Part shown: piece by piece, positions 1-10,423 of the stretch
Layout of the letters: each line of letters starts with the position of its first letter
How positions within the stretch are numbered: position 1 is the stretch's first letter
The notes under the pieces: generated by a model
What the model saw: only the letters and a program-made list of their open reading frames with translations
Told to the model about the DNA's origin: nothing
The model's database searches: none
Program-made: the position numbers and the translations under genes
Source: Chrysaora quinquecirrha
Lineage: Eukaryota > Cnidaria > Scyphozoa > Semaeostomeae > Pelagiidae
Assembly (NCBI GenBank): GCA_014526335.1
Contig: JACTAT010000014.1
Coordinates: 1,187,250 to 1,251,249 of the forward strand
Length of the DNA stretch: 64,000 nucleotides
Direction: 5' to 3'

Positions 1-240
1 ATAAGAATGCGGATCAAATGTCAACGGACTAAAACAACCACGCAACGGCGATTAAGACGTACCCCGGAAATCTGTCACATAATATCCTTTAACACACAAA
101 CAGTGAATAATAAAGCATTGAACTGTATTACAGTGATATCATACAGTTCCAAATTTGAGGTTTCGAGTTATTAAAGAATAGCCTCGATTTGAAAAGGGTG
201 CTTGTCTCGCTTTCGCTGAATTATTTACGCTTTTCAACAA

Positions 241-300
241 GGTGTACACATTAAACTATATATAAAAAGACTTTTTATATATAGTTCAATGGGTGTACAT
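241..300. repeat. Short near-perfect palindrome (hairpin)
   Basis: Seen: a perfect 16-bp stem, AACTATATATAAAAAG, pairs with its reverse complement across a single base. The pairing extends outward with mismatches to GTGTACA on both sides. It could be the remnant of a very small inverted-repeat element. No coding capacity. Confidence 0.6.
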
Positions 301-498
301 GTTTAAAGCGTTTTCGAAAACTCGTTCAAAAAAGTGAAGTTTCGTTGAAGGGCCAAATCCCTGGCTTTCTTTGGTGAAAAGCTAAGAGAGTTTTAAAATG
401 GTCCTAACACATCTGCCCGGGGGCTCTTAATGCCCCCACCCCACCTGCTACGAATAAAAATTCTTTTCCAAAATTCATTCACTTTTCCTTGAAATTAA

Positions 499-1342
499 CC
501 CTATCTGGACCGAGGGGGGGCTAAAATGCCCCCCTCCTACATTTCTTTACAAAACTCAAAATGCACGAAACAAAGGTGGATAAAGGTTCATGACTTTTCC
601 TAAAAATTATCTGCGGACCTTGTGATGTGGTAGTTTACATGGTTACTAATGAACCGTCACCATAGCAACCATATTGAAAATTGTCACTTTAGGACCAACG
701 AAATTTGGTCTAATTTCTTTGATGAAATTGATATCTTCATGAAACTTGGGCAATGGCAAACCAATATCAGATGATACCAGATAATAGACCCTGTTTTTGT
801 GAAAAGCATTTGGATTCTATTTTTAGAATATTGCTGATATCAGCATTATTTATCATTTCTGACCCTCTAATGATGTTGATTCAATTTATCGTCGCAAATG
901 TCAGTGTACTGGTGACTTAGTTAGAATTTTCCATCAGAAGCTACTTCAAGAAACCCATATGAACAAAAATAATGACAGTTTTCTACTGCGCATGTGCAGT
1001 ATTTCTACAGAAAAGTAGGAAATTTTTCAAAAATGTAGCAAGCTGTGTTTAAGTGTGATTAAAACAGTCAAAATGGGTTTTCCAATAGTTTAGTAGTGAT
1101 TATCAGTCAAATAATTCAAGGCAAAGGTAGAAATGGCAAAAAGTGAAAAGTGATTATTACGTCATTATGACGTCATAATGCATTGGATATCAACAAAACC
1201 TTACAGTTCCAAATAATATGAGTATAATGATATTTTGGCCAAATTTCATCTTTCTTGCTCTTGCCAGATGCGAGCTATAAGGGGGGCCAATTTAGCCCCC
1301 CTTCGGTCTGAGGATGCTCGAAAATGCCCGGTCCAGATAGGG
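499..1342. mobile_element. Non-autonomous piggyBac-like element flanked by TTAA
   Basis: Seen: terminal inverted repeats begin CCCTATCTGGACCG at the left and end CGGTCCAGATAGGG at the right. TTAA lies immediately outside each end (495-498 and 1343-1346). G-rich subterminal blocks (a run of seven or more G's with GCTAAA) also occur in inverted orientation near both ends. Known: TTAA duplication with CCC-starting ends is the piggyBac signature. No transposase frame is present in the 844 bp, so it is non-autonomous. Kolobok elements also use TTAA and remain an alternative. Confidence 0.72.
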
Positions 1343-1964
1343 TTAAGTATGCAGGTGTAATTGTTGAATTTTTGATCACATGACATCAATATGACCATAT
1401 TTGGAAGAAAGTCTCATTGCTGTGCACATAGATTTCAGAATGCAGAAAGATGCGAATCAGTTAGCACATTCCTATGTACTGGGCGGGAAAAACAGGTTTT
1501 CTTCACCAAACCCCAACCTTTGGACTGAAATTTGGATTACTTGCAATTTGGGCCTGTGTACATTCGCCCAACTTGCTCCTATGATGACAGAACACAGGCC
1601 ATCATGCTAATTTGTTGTTAGACATAAGGCTTAACAGCTCTGAGAGGCATGGCCAAAATTAATGGTGGCTCGGAATTTTCGGGTTTGCGGTTGCGAACGA
1701 CCAAGCTTTAATTTGAGTTCGAGGCTCATTATCTTCATTCCATCGTCCGTTGGGCGTCTTGGAGTACAGAGGCGGAAGGATACTACGATATGATACAAAC
1801 AAAATACAATACTGCTTTCATGCCAAAAAGTTGCAACCAACTTTATTTTAAACAAGGTTAAATTTGCAACACTCATCTCAATTCGATTGGTTGGTATGAC
1901 CGGGGTAAGAAAGGGCTACATAATATCACGTGCAAAAGCTGGGAAAAAATAGCTGATTCTTTTC

Positions 1965-2050
1965 AGCTAAACAGCTAAACAACTATCAACCAGGAAGCTG
2001 TTTTACTAACATACTAACTAATCAACCAGCTAACTAACTAAGTAACTAAC

Positions 2051-2116
<66 letters not shown>

Positions 2117-2145
2117 ATAAATAACTAACTAACTAACTGTGAGCT
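1965..2145. repeat. CTAA tetranucleotide array
   Basis: Near-uninterrupted repeats of CTAA with variants such as CCAG and AATA. It is the outermost block of a series of such arrays that continues at 2560-2760 in degenerate form and inside the foldback to its right. Confidence 0.9.
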
Positions 2146-2186
2146 TCTCCAAAAACCCCTTTACGGCACTGAACTATGACAATAAC

Positions 2187-2318
2187 AGAGGGGCAATTCA
2201 CTTCTCGAAAAGGTGTATGAGATTTTTTTGAAAAAAAGAGGATTTTCAAGGTATTTCTGTGAAAACAATAGATTTTCTAGCAAAGGTGTACGAGAGTTTC
2301 AGGAGTGAATCACCCCTC
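2187..2318. mobile_element. 132-bp MITE with 9-bp direct flanking repeat
   Basis: Seen: left end GAGGGGCAATTCACT and the reverse complement of the right end GAGGGGTGATTCACT are matched inverted repeats, followed by a second matched block around GGTGTATGAGA / GGTGTACGAGA. GACAATAAC flanks both sides (2178-2186 and 2319-2327). A 9-bp duplication fits Mutator-like elements, but the exact end base is ambiguous by one. A larger relative with similar ends is at 6856-7277. Confidence 0.65.
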
Positions 2319-2769
2319 GACAATAACCCCCGGGAGCAGAGCGTGCGGAGGAGGAGTCAAATTCGACAGAGTAGTCGGACGGAGAGACTTCTCGAGCGAG
2401 AAAGGACTAATGTACTGGTTTTATGTACCTGAAGTCTTAATTTGTATTAGTGTCTTAAGTAAAGGCTATAAGGACAAGGTAAAGTTGTGATTTTTCTTGT
2501 TCTTGTTTTCTGACACCTGGAGAACACGGGCCACATAAATAACGAGTAAACGAGGAAGGAACGAAGGAACTAACTAACCAATTAACCAACTGACTAACTA
2601 ACTAACTAAAAAACTGAGTAACTAACAAACCAACTAACTAACTTACTAACTAACTGAATAACTCATCCAAGCAACTAACCAATTAAGCAACTAACTAGAT
2701 AATTAACTGATTAACTAACTAACTAACTATGCTAACTAACTAATGAACTAAAACCAAACTTACTATCTA

Positions 2770-3063
2770 GGTAGCAGTGTAGAATGCTGCAGAGAAGAGA
2801 GAAAACGACAAGAAAAGTAAAGTTTGGTTAATGTTTTTCAATTCTAAAATCAAAACATGGCTGGCCAAAGATTAGATAATGTTGTACAGATTCTAGATTT
2901 GTTTTAAAACTGTTATCTTTGGTCAAAGGATATATTAAATCAAAGAATGCCACAGTCCACATGTTATTTTATTTCACACTGTCAGTATCATTCTCCGATT
3001 TGCCGATTATTTCTCCGATCTGATGATTATTGCGTGCACCCATTAAAACTAAAGAAATATAAA

Positions 3064-3117
<54 letters not shown>

Positions 3118-3374
3118 GCTAACTAACTAACAATTTTACTAACTAACTAACTAGCTAACTTACTAACTAATAACTAACTAATTAATTAACTAACTAACTA
3201 ACTAACTAACTAACTAGCTAACTAATTAATTAACTACCTAACTAACTAACTAATTAAAAAACTAGCTAACTAACTAACTAACAAACAAACAAACAAACTA
3301 ACGTACTATCTAGATAACAAAATTACACATTAACTTACTAACTGAATAACTAACTAACTAACTAAGTAACTGAA

Positions 3375-3409
<35 letters not shown>

Positions 3410-5115
3410 TTAAAAATTAACTTGCTAGCTACATAAATAATTAACTAACTCATCAACTTCATAACAAACAAACTAACTAACTAACAAAGAAACTAACTGA
3501 CTAACTAATTGACTGACTTACGGTCAGTAAGATAGTTGGTTAGTTAGTAGGAAATTTAGTTAGTAGCTAGTTAGTTAGTTAGTTAGTTATTCATTTAGTG
3601 AGATAGTTAGTTAATTAGTTAATTAGTAAGTTAGGTAATGCAGTTAGTTAATTAGTAAGTTAGGTAGCTATCTAGTTATTTAGTTAGTTACTTGCTTACT
3701 TAGTTAATTAGATAATTAGTTATTCGGTTAGTTAGTTAATCAGTTACTTACTTAGTTAGTTAGTTAGTTGGTTACGCAATTAGTTAATTACATAGTTACT
3801 TAGCTAGTTAGTTAATTAGTTAGTTAGTTGGCTAGTTGTCCGGTTAGTAATTTAGGTAGTTAGCTAGTTAATTAGTTAGTTACTTGCTTACCTAGTTAGT
3901 TAGTTAGTTAGTTAGTTAAGTAGTTAGTTTATGTGTAATTTAGTCAGGGCATTTTTTAAGGGGTTTTTTTGGGGCAATTGCCCCAGTAGGCCCTTCTTCG
4001 TGCCCCAGTAGTTAAGAAAAAAACAGCCTATTTGCCCCAAAACATGGGCCCCCTTTTGGACTGAAATGGTCTTAAACACCAAGAATAATTCTTTGTGGAC
4101 CATGTGTTAACTGGGCGTTGAATATGATGTGAAGAATAAGAAATAGCTATATACGAAGTATTCAGCAGTTGTTTTCTATGCTACAGATCGAAGTTGTACA
4201 ATCAAAATTTTTGGGAATATGGGAATATGCCGTATTTTCTCCATTTTCCGACAAGTTCTGACGTTTCCCCAGCCACGATTCTCCAGAGAAACAAATCATG
4301 AAATTGAAATCTATTCCTTGAATGCAATGCAGTATCAATTAGACTCTTTAGCAAGCAATACAATAAGTCACTCGTTTGGATTCATAAAGAATTCAGATGT
4401 TCACAGATGTTTGGCTTTTATTACAGTTTTGAAGTTTTGTACGACTCAAAGACCATAAGAAACTGTACAAACTCCACGATTAAGTTCCAAAAAATTAGCA
4501 TTTTAAGAATTCTGAAAGTACCATTAGAGCGATTCTAGCTTCAATGTTTTTCAAAATTTTTCGGGGAGCATGGCATGCCCCTGACCTTGCAATAGGGTGC
4601 ACCTTTGGCGCACGCTCTACTGAAATGCCTCCTTTTTACTCGTGCGAATCAAAATTTAAGTACCCTTCTACGCCCTTTCCATGAATAAGAAAGATTTTTT
4701 TAGTTTGACTTAAGTCGGCAAATCAAGACGGCCATCCCCCCTCGACATGTTCTATCGGGACGGCCCTGAAGCTATACAAGGAACAGGACTCTGTTATAAA
4801 AATTTTCAATGTAAACTTGATGCCTGTACTATAATGACAACAATCATACAGACCTATTTGTGTTGTTATTCAGAATCTATGCATTTTTTGAACACCGGAA
4901 TTTGTGGGCCCCTTTTCACAAGTTTGCCCCACTAGTTAACAATCCTTAAAAAATGCTCTGAATTTAGTTAGTTAGATAGTACGTTAGTTAGTTAGCTAGT
5001 TAGTTTGTAAGTTTATTAGTTAGTTAGTTATTTAGTTAGTTAGTTAGTTAGTTAGCTAGTTGGTTAGCTAGTTAAGAAGTTAGTTATTTAGTTAGTTCCT
5101 TGCTTACTTACTTAC

Positions 5116-5158
<43 letters not shown>

Positions 5159-5322
5159 ATGTGAATTTCAATTAGTACGATAGTGCGTTAGTTAGTTAGT
5201 TAGATAGTTAGTTATTCAGTTAGTTAGTTTTTTGGTTAGCTACTTAGTTAGTTAGTTAGCTAGTTAGTTAGTTAAATAGCTATAGTTAGTTAGTTATTCA
5301 GTTAGTAGGTTACTTTAGTTAT

Positions 5323-5354
<32 letters not shown>

Positions 5355-5445
5355 ATAGTTAGTTAAACTTAGTTCGTGAGTTAGTAAGTTAGTAAGTTAA
5401 GCTAGTTAGTGAAGTTAGCATAGCTTTTAAGTAAGTTGGTTAGTC

Positions 5446-5500
<55 letters not shown>

Positions 5501-5800
5501 AAGTTAGTTAGTTAGTTAGTTAGCTTGTTACTTAGTCAGTCAGTTAGTTAGCTATTTATAGTTCTTTAGTAATAAAGAGTGCACACAATAATCGGCAAAT
5601 CGAAGAATGATAGTGAAAGAGTGAAATAAACATAAAATAACTGTGGCATTCTTTGATTTAATATAACCTTTGATCAAAGATAAAAGTTTAATAACAAATC
5701 TAGAATCTGAACAAGCTTATCTAATCTTTGGCCAGCCATGTTTTGGTTTTAGTATTGAAAACATTCACACAAGAAAACCTAAGCTCTCTGCTTGCCTAAA
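2770..5800. mobile_element. 3-kb foldback structure with TAAC/GTTA satellite arms
   Basis: Seen: unique arms at about 2795-3062 and 5560-5790 are inverted copies; both contain ACATGGCTGGCCAAAGATTA and the AAAGAATGCCACAG block in opposite orientations. Between them, CTAA repeats (3065-3520) switch at about 3530 to the complementary GTTA repeats (3530-3944, 4969-5560). The whole unit is a large imperfect palindrome resembling a foldback (FB) transposon whose inner arms are satellite. The right arm is longer because it carries a nested insertion at 3945-4960. No transposase-like frame. Confidence 0.7.
3945..4960. mobile_element. Non-autonomous hAT-type element nested in GTTA satellite
   Basis: Seen: inverted ends CAGGGCATTTTTTAAGG and (reverse complement of the right end) CAGAGCATTTTTTAAGG, flanked by a perfect 8-bp duplication AATTTAGT at 3937-3944 and 4961-4968. 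An internal palindrome GGGGCAATTGCCCC follows the left end. Known: CAG-starting ends plus 8-bp duplications are diagnostic of hAT elements. Only short unrelated frames (about 79 and 62 codons) occur inside, so it is non-autonomous. It inserted after the surrounding satellite had formed. Confidence 0.85.
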
Positions 5801-6855
5801 TAAAACTGATGAAAACAAATCTAATTAAATTTTTACAGAATGAGAATCATTCAAAACTGAATCGGGAACATAAAAATTATGGTTTTAACTGAAGAAAGAG
5901 TACAAAATAAACGAACAAGCGGTTTCGGCCAATGACGCCGCCATTTTGAATATTCACTTTGCATCAACTCATGTAACATGCGAGAACAGTCCAGAGTAGG
6001 GAGCAGCCAGGCAGACAGCAGTAACACAGGAAGACAACGCCAGAAGGAAGTGGCCTGAGCCTGAAAGATGCACCGAAGCACACAAGTAACGGATAGAGAG
6101 ATGGAGCCCATGGAGGAGGAAATATGTAAACTCATGTGTGCTCAGACAATCAGGCTACAGTATACCGTAGAAGAAATGAGATAAGATGACGAGATAAACT
6201 CGTTCAGGCCTAGAAGTAGCGCAGGTGCCCAAAAATCTACGTTACGAACTTTCGCGCGGCAAAAACGCGCAAACCTTTTTACTTCGACGTGGCGCACGTA
6301 AACCGCCCGTATTGTGGGTAGCTGCAGAGTAACGCTTCTTTTGAGCTTCATATGTCCCTTGAATTCCGACATTTGTGCGATAAAAACAGCTAATAATTAT
6401 AATACCATCAAAAACATTAAAGGCACATCCCAAGAACCTATATACAAAACTATTATGCAAAAATCTTGATTTCAACTGGTACTGGTATCAATAATAATAA
6501 ATATATACATTTCGAGTTTGAGATTCAAATACCGTATCTATTAATGGTTCACTGTAATTCAGACTTGCCTCTAACTTCTAACGTGATTTGAGAGCTCTGA
6601 AAATCTCCAGCTCCTATGGGAGTATCGTTCTTCCTATGAAGGGGTGCACTTCTTAGAGGGGACCCTTTGTGAGCTTTCAATCGATTCAAACATATGATTT
6701 TCACAGCCTCCAAATCTATGGTTGGATTTTTAGTCTTATTGGCTGGCTTTAGTATAGACGATAGACAGTAAGGACAGCAAAAATCCTTCCGACATATTAC
6801 TATAGAGTAAGCCGTCTGGAAAAGTCTCTTTCAGATAAAATCTGATGGTTCTCTG
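5801..6855. other. Intergenic, nothing recognised
   Basis: Short frames overlap one another on the minus strand (5851-6475) but resemble no protein family and have no supporting splice sites. No RNA gene or clear repeat was seen. Confidence 0.4.
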
Positions 6856-7277
6856 CGAGGGGTGTATCACTACTAAAATTGGCGTACGAGATTTCTGGGA
6901 TTTATAAATCTCTTTGTCTTTTTGGACAGATTTTGGGATCTATTGAGATTCACAAAGATTTGCATAGGGATTTCTTCGATTCTTTTTCTAGATTTTTCGA
7001 AACCTGCCTTGCGTAACTCCCTTGCATAATGAATGTAAAAATGAGTGGATTTGGTCTCAAAGACTTAAACTTAACTTCAGATTACGTCTTTCCAGTTGCC
7101 CGCACTTTTCTTAAAATCTTTGTCTACCCTAGTGTTGCTCGGGCGAATGAAGACTTGTGCACAAGCGCAGCAGCTAAAACATGAGATTTTTAAGAGGTTT
7201 ATTGGATTTATAAGATTCATAAGATTTATGAAGATTTATCCTTAAGGTGTACGGGATTTATGAAGTGATACACCCTC
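6856..7277. mobile_element. MITE with GAGGGGTGTATCACT ends
   Basis: Seen: CGAGGGGTGTATCACT at the left pairs with AGTGATACACCCTCG at the right (one base shorter). GGTTCTC occurs just outside both ends (6847-6855 and 7278-7286), matching at 7 of 9 positions. The second motif (GTACGAGATTT near the left, GTACGGGATTTA near the right, not inverted) and the end sequence resemble the smaller element at 2187-2318, so I place them in one family. Confidence 0.5.
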
Positions 7278-7662
7278 GGTTCTCCAAACCACTTGCAACC
7301 CGAGACTTCCACCTTCTAGAGGCCTAGGCAGTACCGTCGAGAGGGGAACCCATGTGAGGAGGTCAGCTGTCCGGGGCCCGGGCTGCTAAGAAGCCTGCAA
7401 AAATTGAAAATTCTCTTCATACTTCCCCATGAAGCCTCCTAAAGGCCCAGTACAATTACGTTAACCCGGGGCCCGCTCTGCCTCTAGACGGCCCCTGGGC
7501 GGTGGGCCTAGGCAATGAAAAATATATTATTTTCTATGAACATTCAAATGTTAAAGCGCAAAACAAAACCTTTTGAGACCACCCAAATGTTTACAAGTGT
7601 GTCAATGGGCTAGGCTAAATGAGTAGCCCGTCATAAAGTACACATGCGCTGAAGCTACCTAC

Positions 7663-8563
7663 TCATAAGGTGGTGAACCTTGACTGGTGTCTTCTTTGCT
7701 CAAAATCTTCGGTGTCCTCCAAATTTGACTGATCATTCAAGACATTTATCCATTGTTTGTTATTGTTAATGCTTAGATTCATCTCTGTCATGCTTCTTTT
7801 GAGAAAATGTGCCTTAGTATTACGAGAATGGTTGTTCACACCACCTCCATCACTCGCTTGAGTTTCAAATCTATCGCACTCCTCCTCAGAGGTTACATGC
7901 GCTGTCTGTAGCCAAGGCAAGGAGGACAGAGATGGAACTCTTTGTCTTATACTCGGAAGCTTAATTTTTGATGTTTTTCTTTCTTGTTGAACAGAGGTCA
8001 AAAAGAAGTTCCAGTGATTTTTGTAGGGAGTTTATCAGAATTCTTATATTCTTTATCAACGCATTCGTTATTCGACATGACAGCAGGGAGTTGTTTTGTT
8101 GGTTTGGCAACAGGCAGGATCGGATATCTCGACACGTTCTTGGTGCCATTCAACTCAGGTAGTTCTTTCCCAGTGTTCTTGAACATTTTAGTAACAAAAA
8201 CATCCTCACTGGTATCACTGTTATATGCTACAAGCTTTGATGAATCTGCTGCTTGACTTACAGCTACAGCTGCATTTGACTTGGCAGTTTGTTTTTGTCT
8301 CTCTTATTAGGCGACGTGGCTACTTTCTTCCTCAGATCAGAATTCAGGAACAGCTCAAGCTCCTTTGTCCTTATGGGGTCCAAACGTAGCTCCTTTCTTT
8401 TCTGCACAAGCTTCCATAATTTCGTCTTGAAATGATGAGCTTCGTGCATTAGCTCTCTCTCGCGAAGATTCTGTTCTTTGTTTACAGCATTGATGACCTG
8501 ATTACAACGAATTTCTTGTCTTTTATTTTGAAATAAGGCAACTGCTTCCTTGTCCTTATCCAT
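7663..8563 (-). CDS. Unrecognised single-exon gene, about 300 residues, two frameshifts
   Basis: I do not recognise this protein. The start ATG at 8563 is preceded in frame by TAG a few codons upstream, so the start is well bounded. Three consecutive minus-strand reading frames abut: 8563-8264 (Lys/Arg/Glu-rich, probably coiled coil, with ELMHEAHHFKTKLWKLVQKR), then a frame ending at 7998 (Ser/Thr/Pro/Lys-rich), then one ending in TTL-stop at 7663. The breaks lie in or beside short homopolymers (five T's at 8292-8296 and five A's at 8000-8004 on the plus strand). The span is 901 bp; one base at each break makes 903, exactly 301 codons. This argues for a real gene with sequencing indels or very recent decay. 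It lies 1.6 kb downstream of ACOT9 on the same strand. Confidence 0.5.
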
Positions 8564-10201
8564 AACCAGCTAGTATAGTCCAAACACGATGTGACCACAA
8601 ACCCAAAAGGCAACAGAAGAATCCCTAGCCATGCAAGGCATGAATATTATTCAGCTTTACGATTTTGTGTTGATAAACTTGGTAAATTCTACCAAGATTA
8701 TGTTCAGCTTTGTGGCGAGATTTATCAAGGGAGACGAATCAAATTACGTCCACTGCATAACGATTGTTTCCCTTGTTTCAAGATTCTGAAGAGATGAAAG
8801 CTTCTTGTCTAGGCCCTTTACAGGATTTCGCGTGATTATCACAGCTTACAAAGGCAATTGATAATGACGAAATTTTATTGCGGCAATTACTTTGAAATTC
8901 ACCCCACATTTTCGCTACATTTTCGTGTTTTATACGGCCAGTGGTGGAACGAAGCAGCAGAAAATACTATGACCCCCAACCGCAAATCATTGATTTTCGA
9001 CAACTCAAATCTAATTTTGAAAGTGAGCAAAGGAAAATGGATTTGGAAACCAGGGTTTTATAGTTTTCTTTCTTAATTCGTGTTTAAAAATTTAGCAATT
9101 TAGGTAAGGAAACTGTTGCAGCTTGCAAACAGTCGGTTAGCGTGGTTTCATGACGATTTTGTGAAGTAACGCAGAAAAATGGGAGTGGTGCTAACCTACG
9201 TAGCACATTCAACATTTTGACGCAAACAATGTTAAGGTCAGTTCAGCCCTAGTTGCTTATTGAGCGGTTGCTTATTAAAAACAAGTGTATGTTTAATCGT
9301 TCCGAAAAGGAGAAAGATCTCTTCTACTCAAAAAATTCCAAATCAAACGGCAAGAAGGATGCGTCTTAAGTCAATACGGTCAATATCTACCCTGCTTGCC
9401 CTTGATCTGTTGAGGTTGCTCTAGAGTTTGTTGAGAAGGCTTGTTCTGTTTCTACAATGCGTAGCAGCCTGATCTGGAACCTTCTCGAAGATAGGGAATC
9501 GCTTGTTCTCGATTGTTTCCAGAACTCCCTACGAAACGCAATTACAGAGGAAGGATTACACTGAAAAGAATTTCAGTTAAAATTACTTGAAAAAATCTAT
9601 TCATGGTCTACCAAGGTCGACGAAAGCCTTAGTCTAATTAGTGACCTCCTCTCACCAGGAGAATACAGCCATCATAGTCGATCATATACATGTCTTCGAC
9701 GCCAATGTTCTTATGCTTGCTACCTTATCACATCACCATGAACCGTCATGGCTTTGTTATGTTAATTTTGGGCTTTGTGCCTACGGCTACTGCTTTTTCT
9801 TCTTCTGATTCAGGGACTAGTTTATTTACGGGCTACTGTTGGCCACCATTTTTGGTCAAACGCGGCAATACTTTTGTCCTGTGTATTCTGGCTATAGGAC
9901 GCACATAGCATATTTCACTTTCCGCACAATTTTCATCGAGAGTTTAAATAATATATAACCTATGTCTGAATGGAAATGCTATAATCAAACAACTTTGGTT
10001 CCTTCAATTCATGATTAAAAACATATTTTCTGGATAATAAGACTCTATACATTAAAATTAAACAATTATACTCAAGTGTCACTAAAGCTAGGCCAATACT
10101 CAAATAAAGTTCTTCACTGAAACCAAATTATTAGCGCGAAACAACAACTGACCACTGAAAATAACAACATGTAAAACATCCACACCGGTTGACTAACCTG
10201 T
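8564..10201. other. Intergenic between the unrecognised gene and ACOT9
   Basis: Contains the 3' flank of ACOT9. A minus-strand AATAAA overlaps the ACOT9 stop, and another lies near 9823. Apart from the 35-base exon copy listed separately, I see only short, unsupported frames. Confidence 0.4.
9792..9826. repeat. 35-base perfect copy of part of ACOT9 exon 2
   Basis: Seen: the 35 bases here are identical to 13179-13213 inside ACOT9 exon 2, same orientation, and the flanks diverge at once on both sides. On the minus strand it would encode the KLVPESEEEKA stretch. The copy lies about 380 bp beyond the ACOT9 stop codon. Its boundary coincides with the base next to the four-T run where exon 2 loses its frame. 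Confidence 0.75.
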
Positions 10202-10423
10202 TTATTTAGCCTCCTTTTCATTACTACTTCCATTAATAGCATGGCGCCGTCCTTCGAGGTATAACATGTATTCACCATACGTCATCGGTATGACTTGAGG
10301 AAATGCTTTCTTGCAGGTGAAATGAAAATGAAACACATTCGTCGTATCGATATGGCCGGTTTTAGGGTCGACTACTTCAGCATGAACTCTTGTTTGCAAA
10401 TAATCTTCATTTGTGTAAACAAT
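10202..10423 (-). CDS. ACOT9: ACOT9 exon 4: C-terminal end
   Basis: 74 codons including the TAA stop at 10202-10204; acceptor GTTTCAG. Encodes IVYTNEDYLQTRVHAEV, the NVFHF strand and TYGEYMLYLEGRRH, then a short divergent Lys/Glu tail. The AATAAA overlapping the stop could serve as a poly(A) signal. No frame damage. Confidence 0.92.
   Translation of the reverse strand: MVYTNEDYLQTRVHAEVVDPKTGHIDTTNVFHFHFTCKKAFPQVIPMTYGEYMLYLEGRRHAINGSSNEKEAK

Noticed and set aside
5851..6475. Overlapping minus-strand frames
   Set aside because: Several mutually overlapping short frames without homology; expected by chance.
6142..8000. Complete tRNA or rRNA genes
   Set aside because: No cloverleaf with intact A and B boxes was seen here. 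The only tRNA-like heads in the window belong to SINEs.
9690..9908. 72-codon plus-strand frame
   Set aside because: It is antisense to the 35-base ACOT9 exon copy; no independent evidence.
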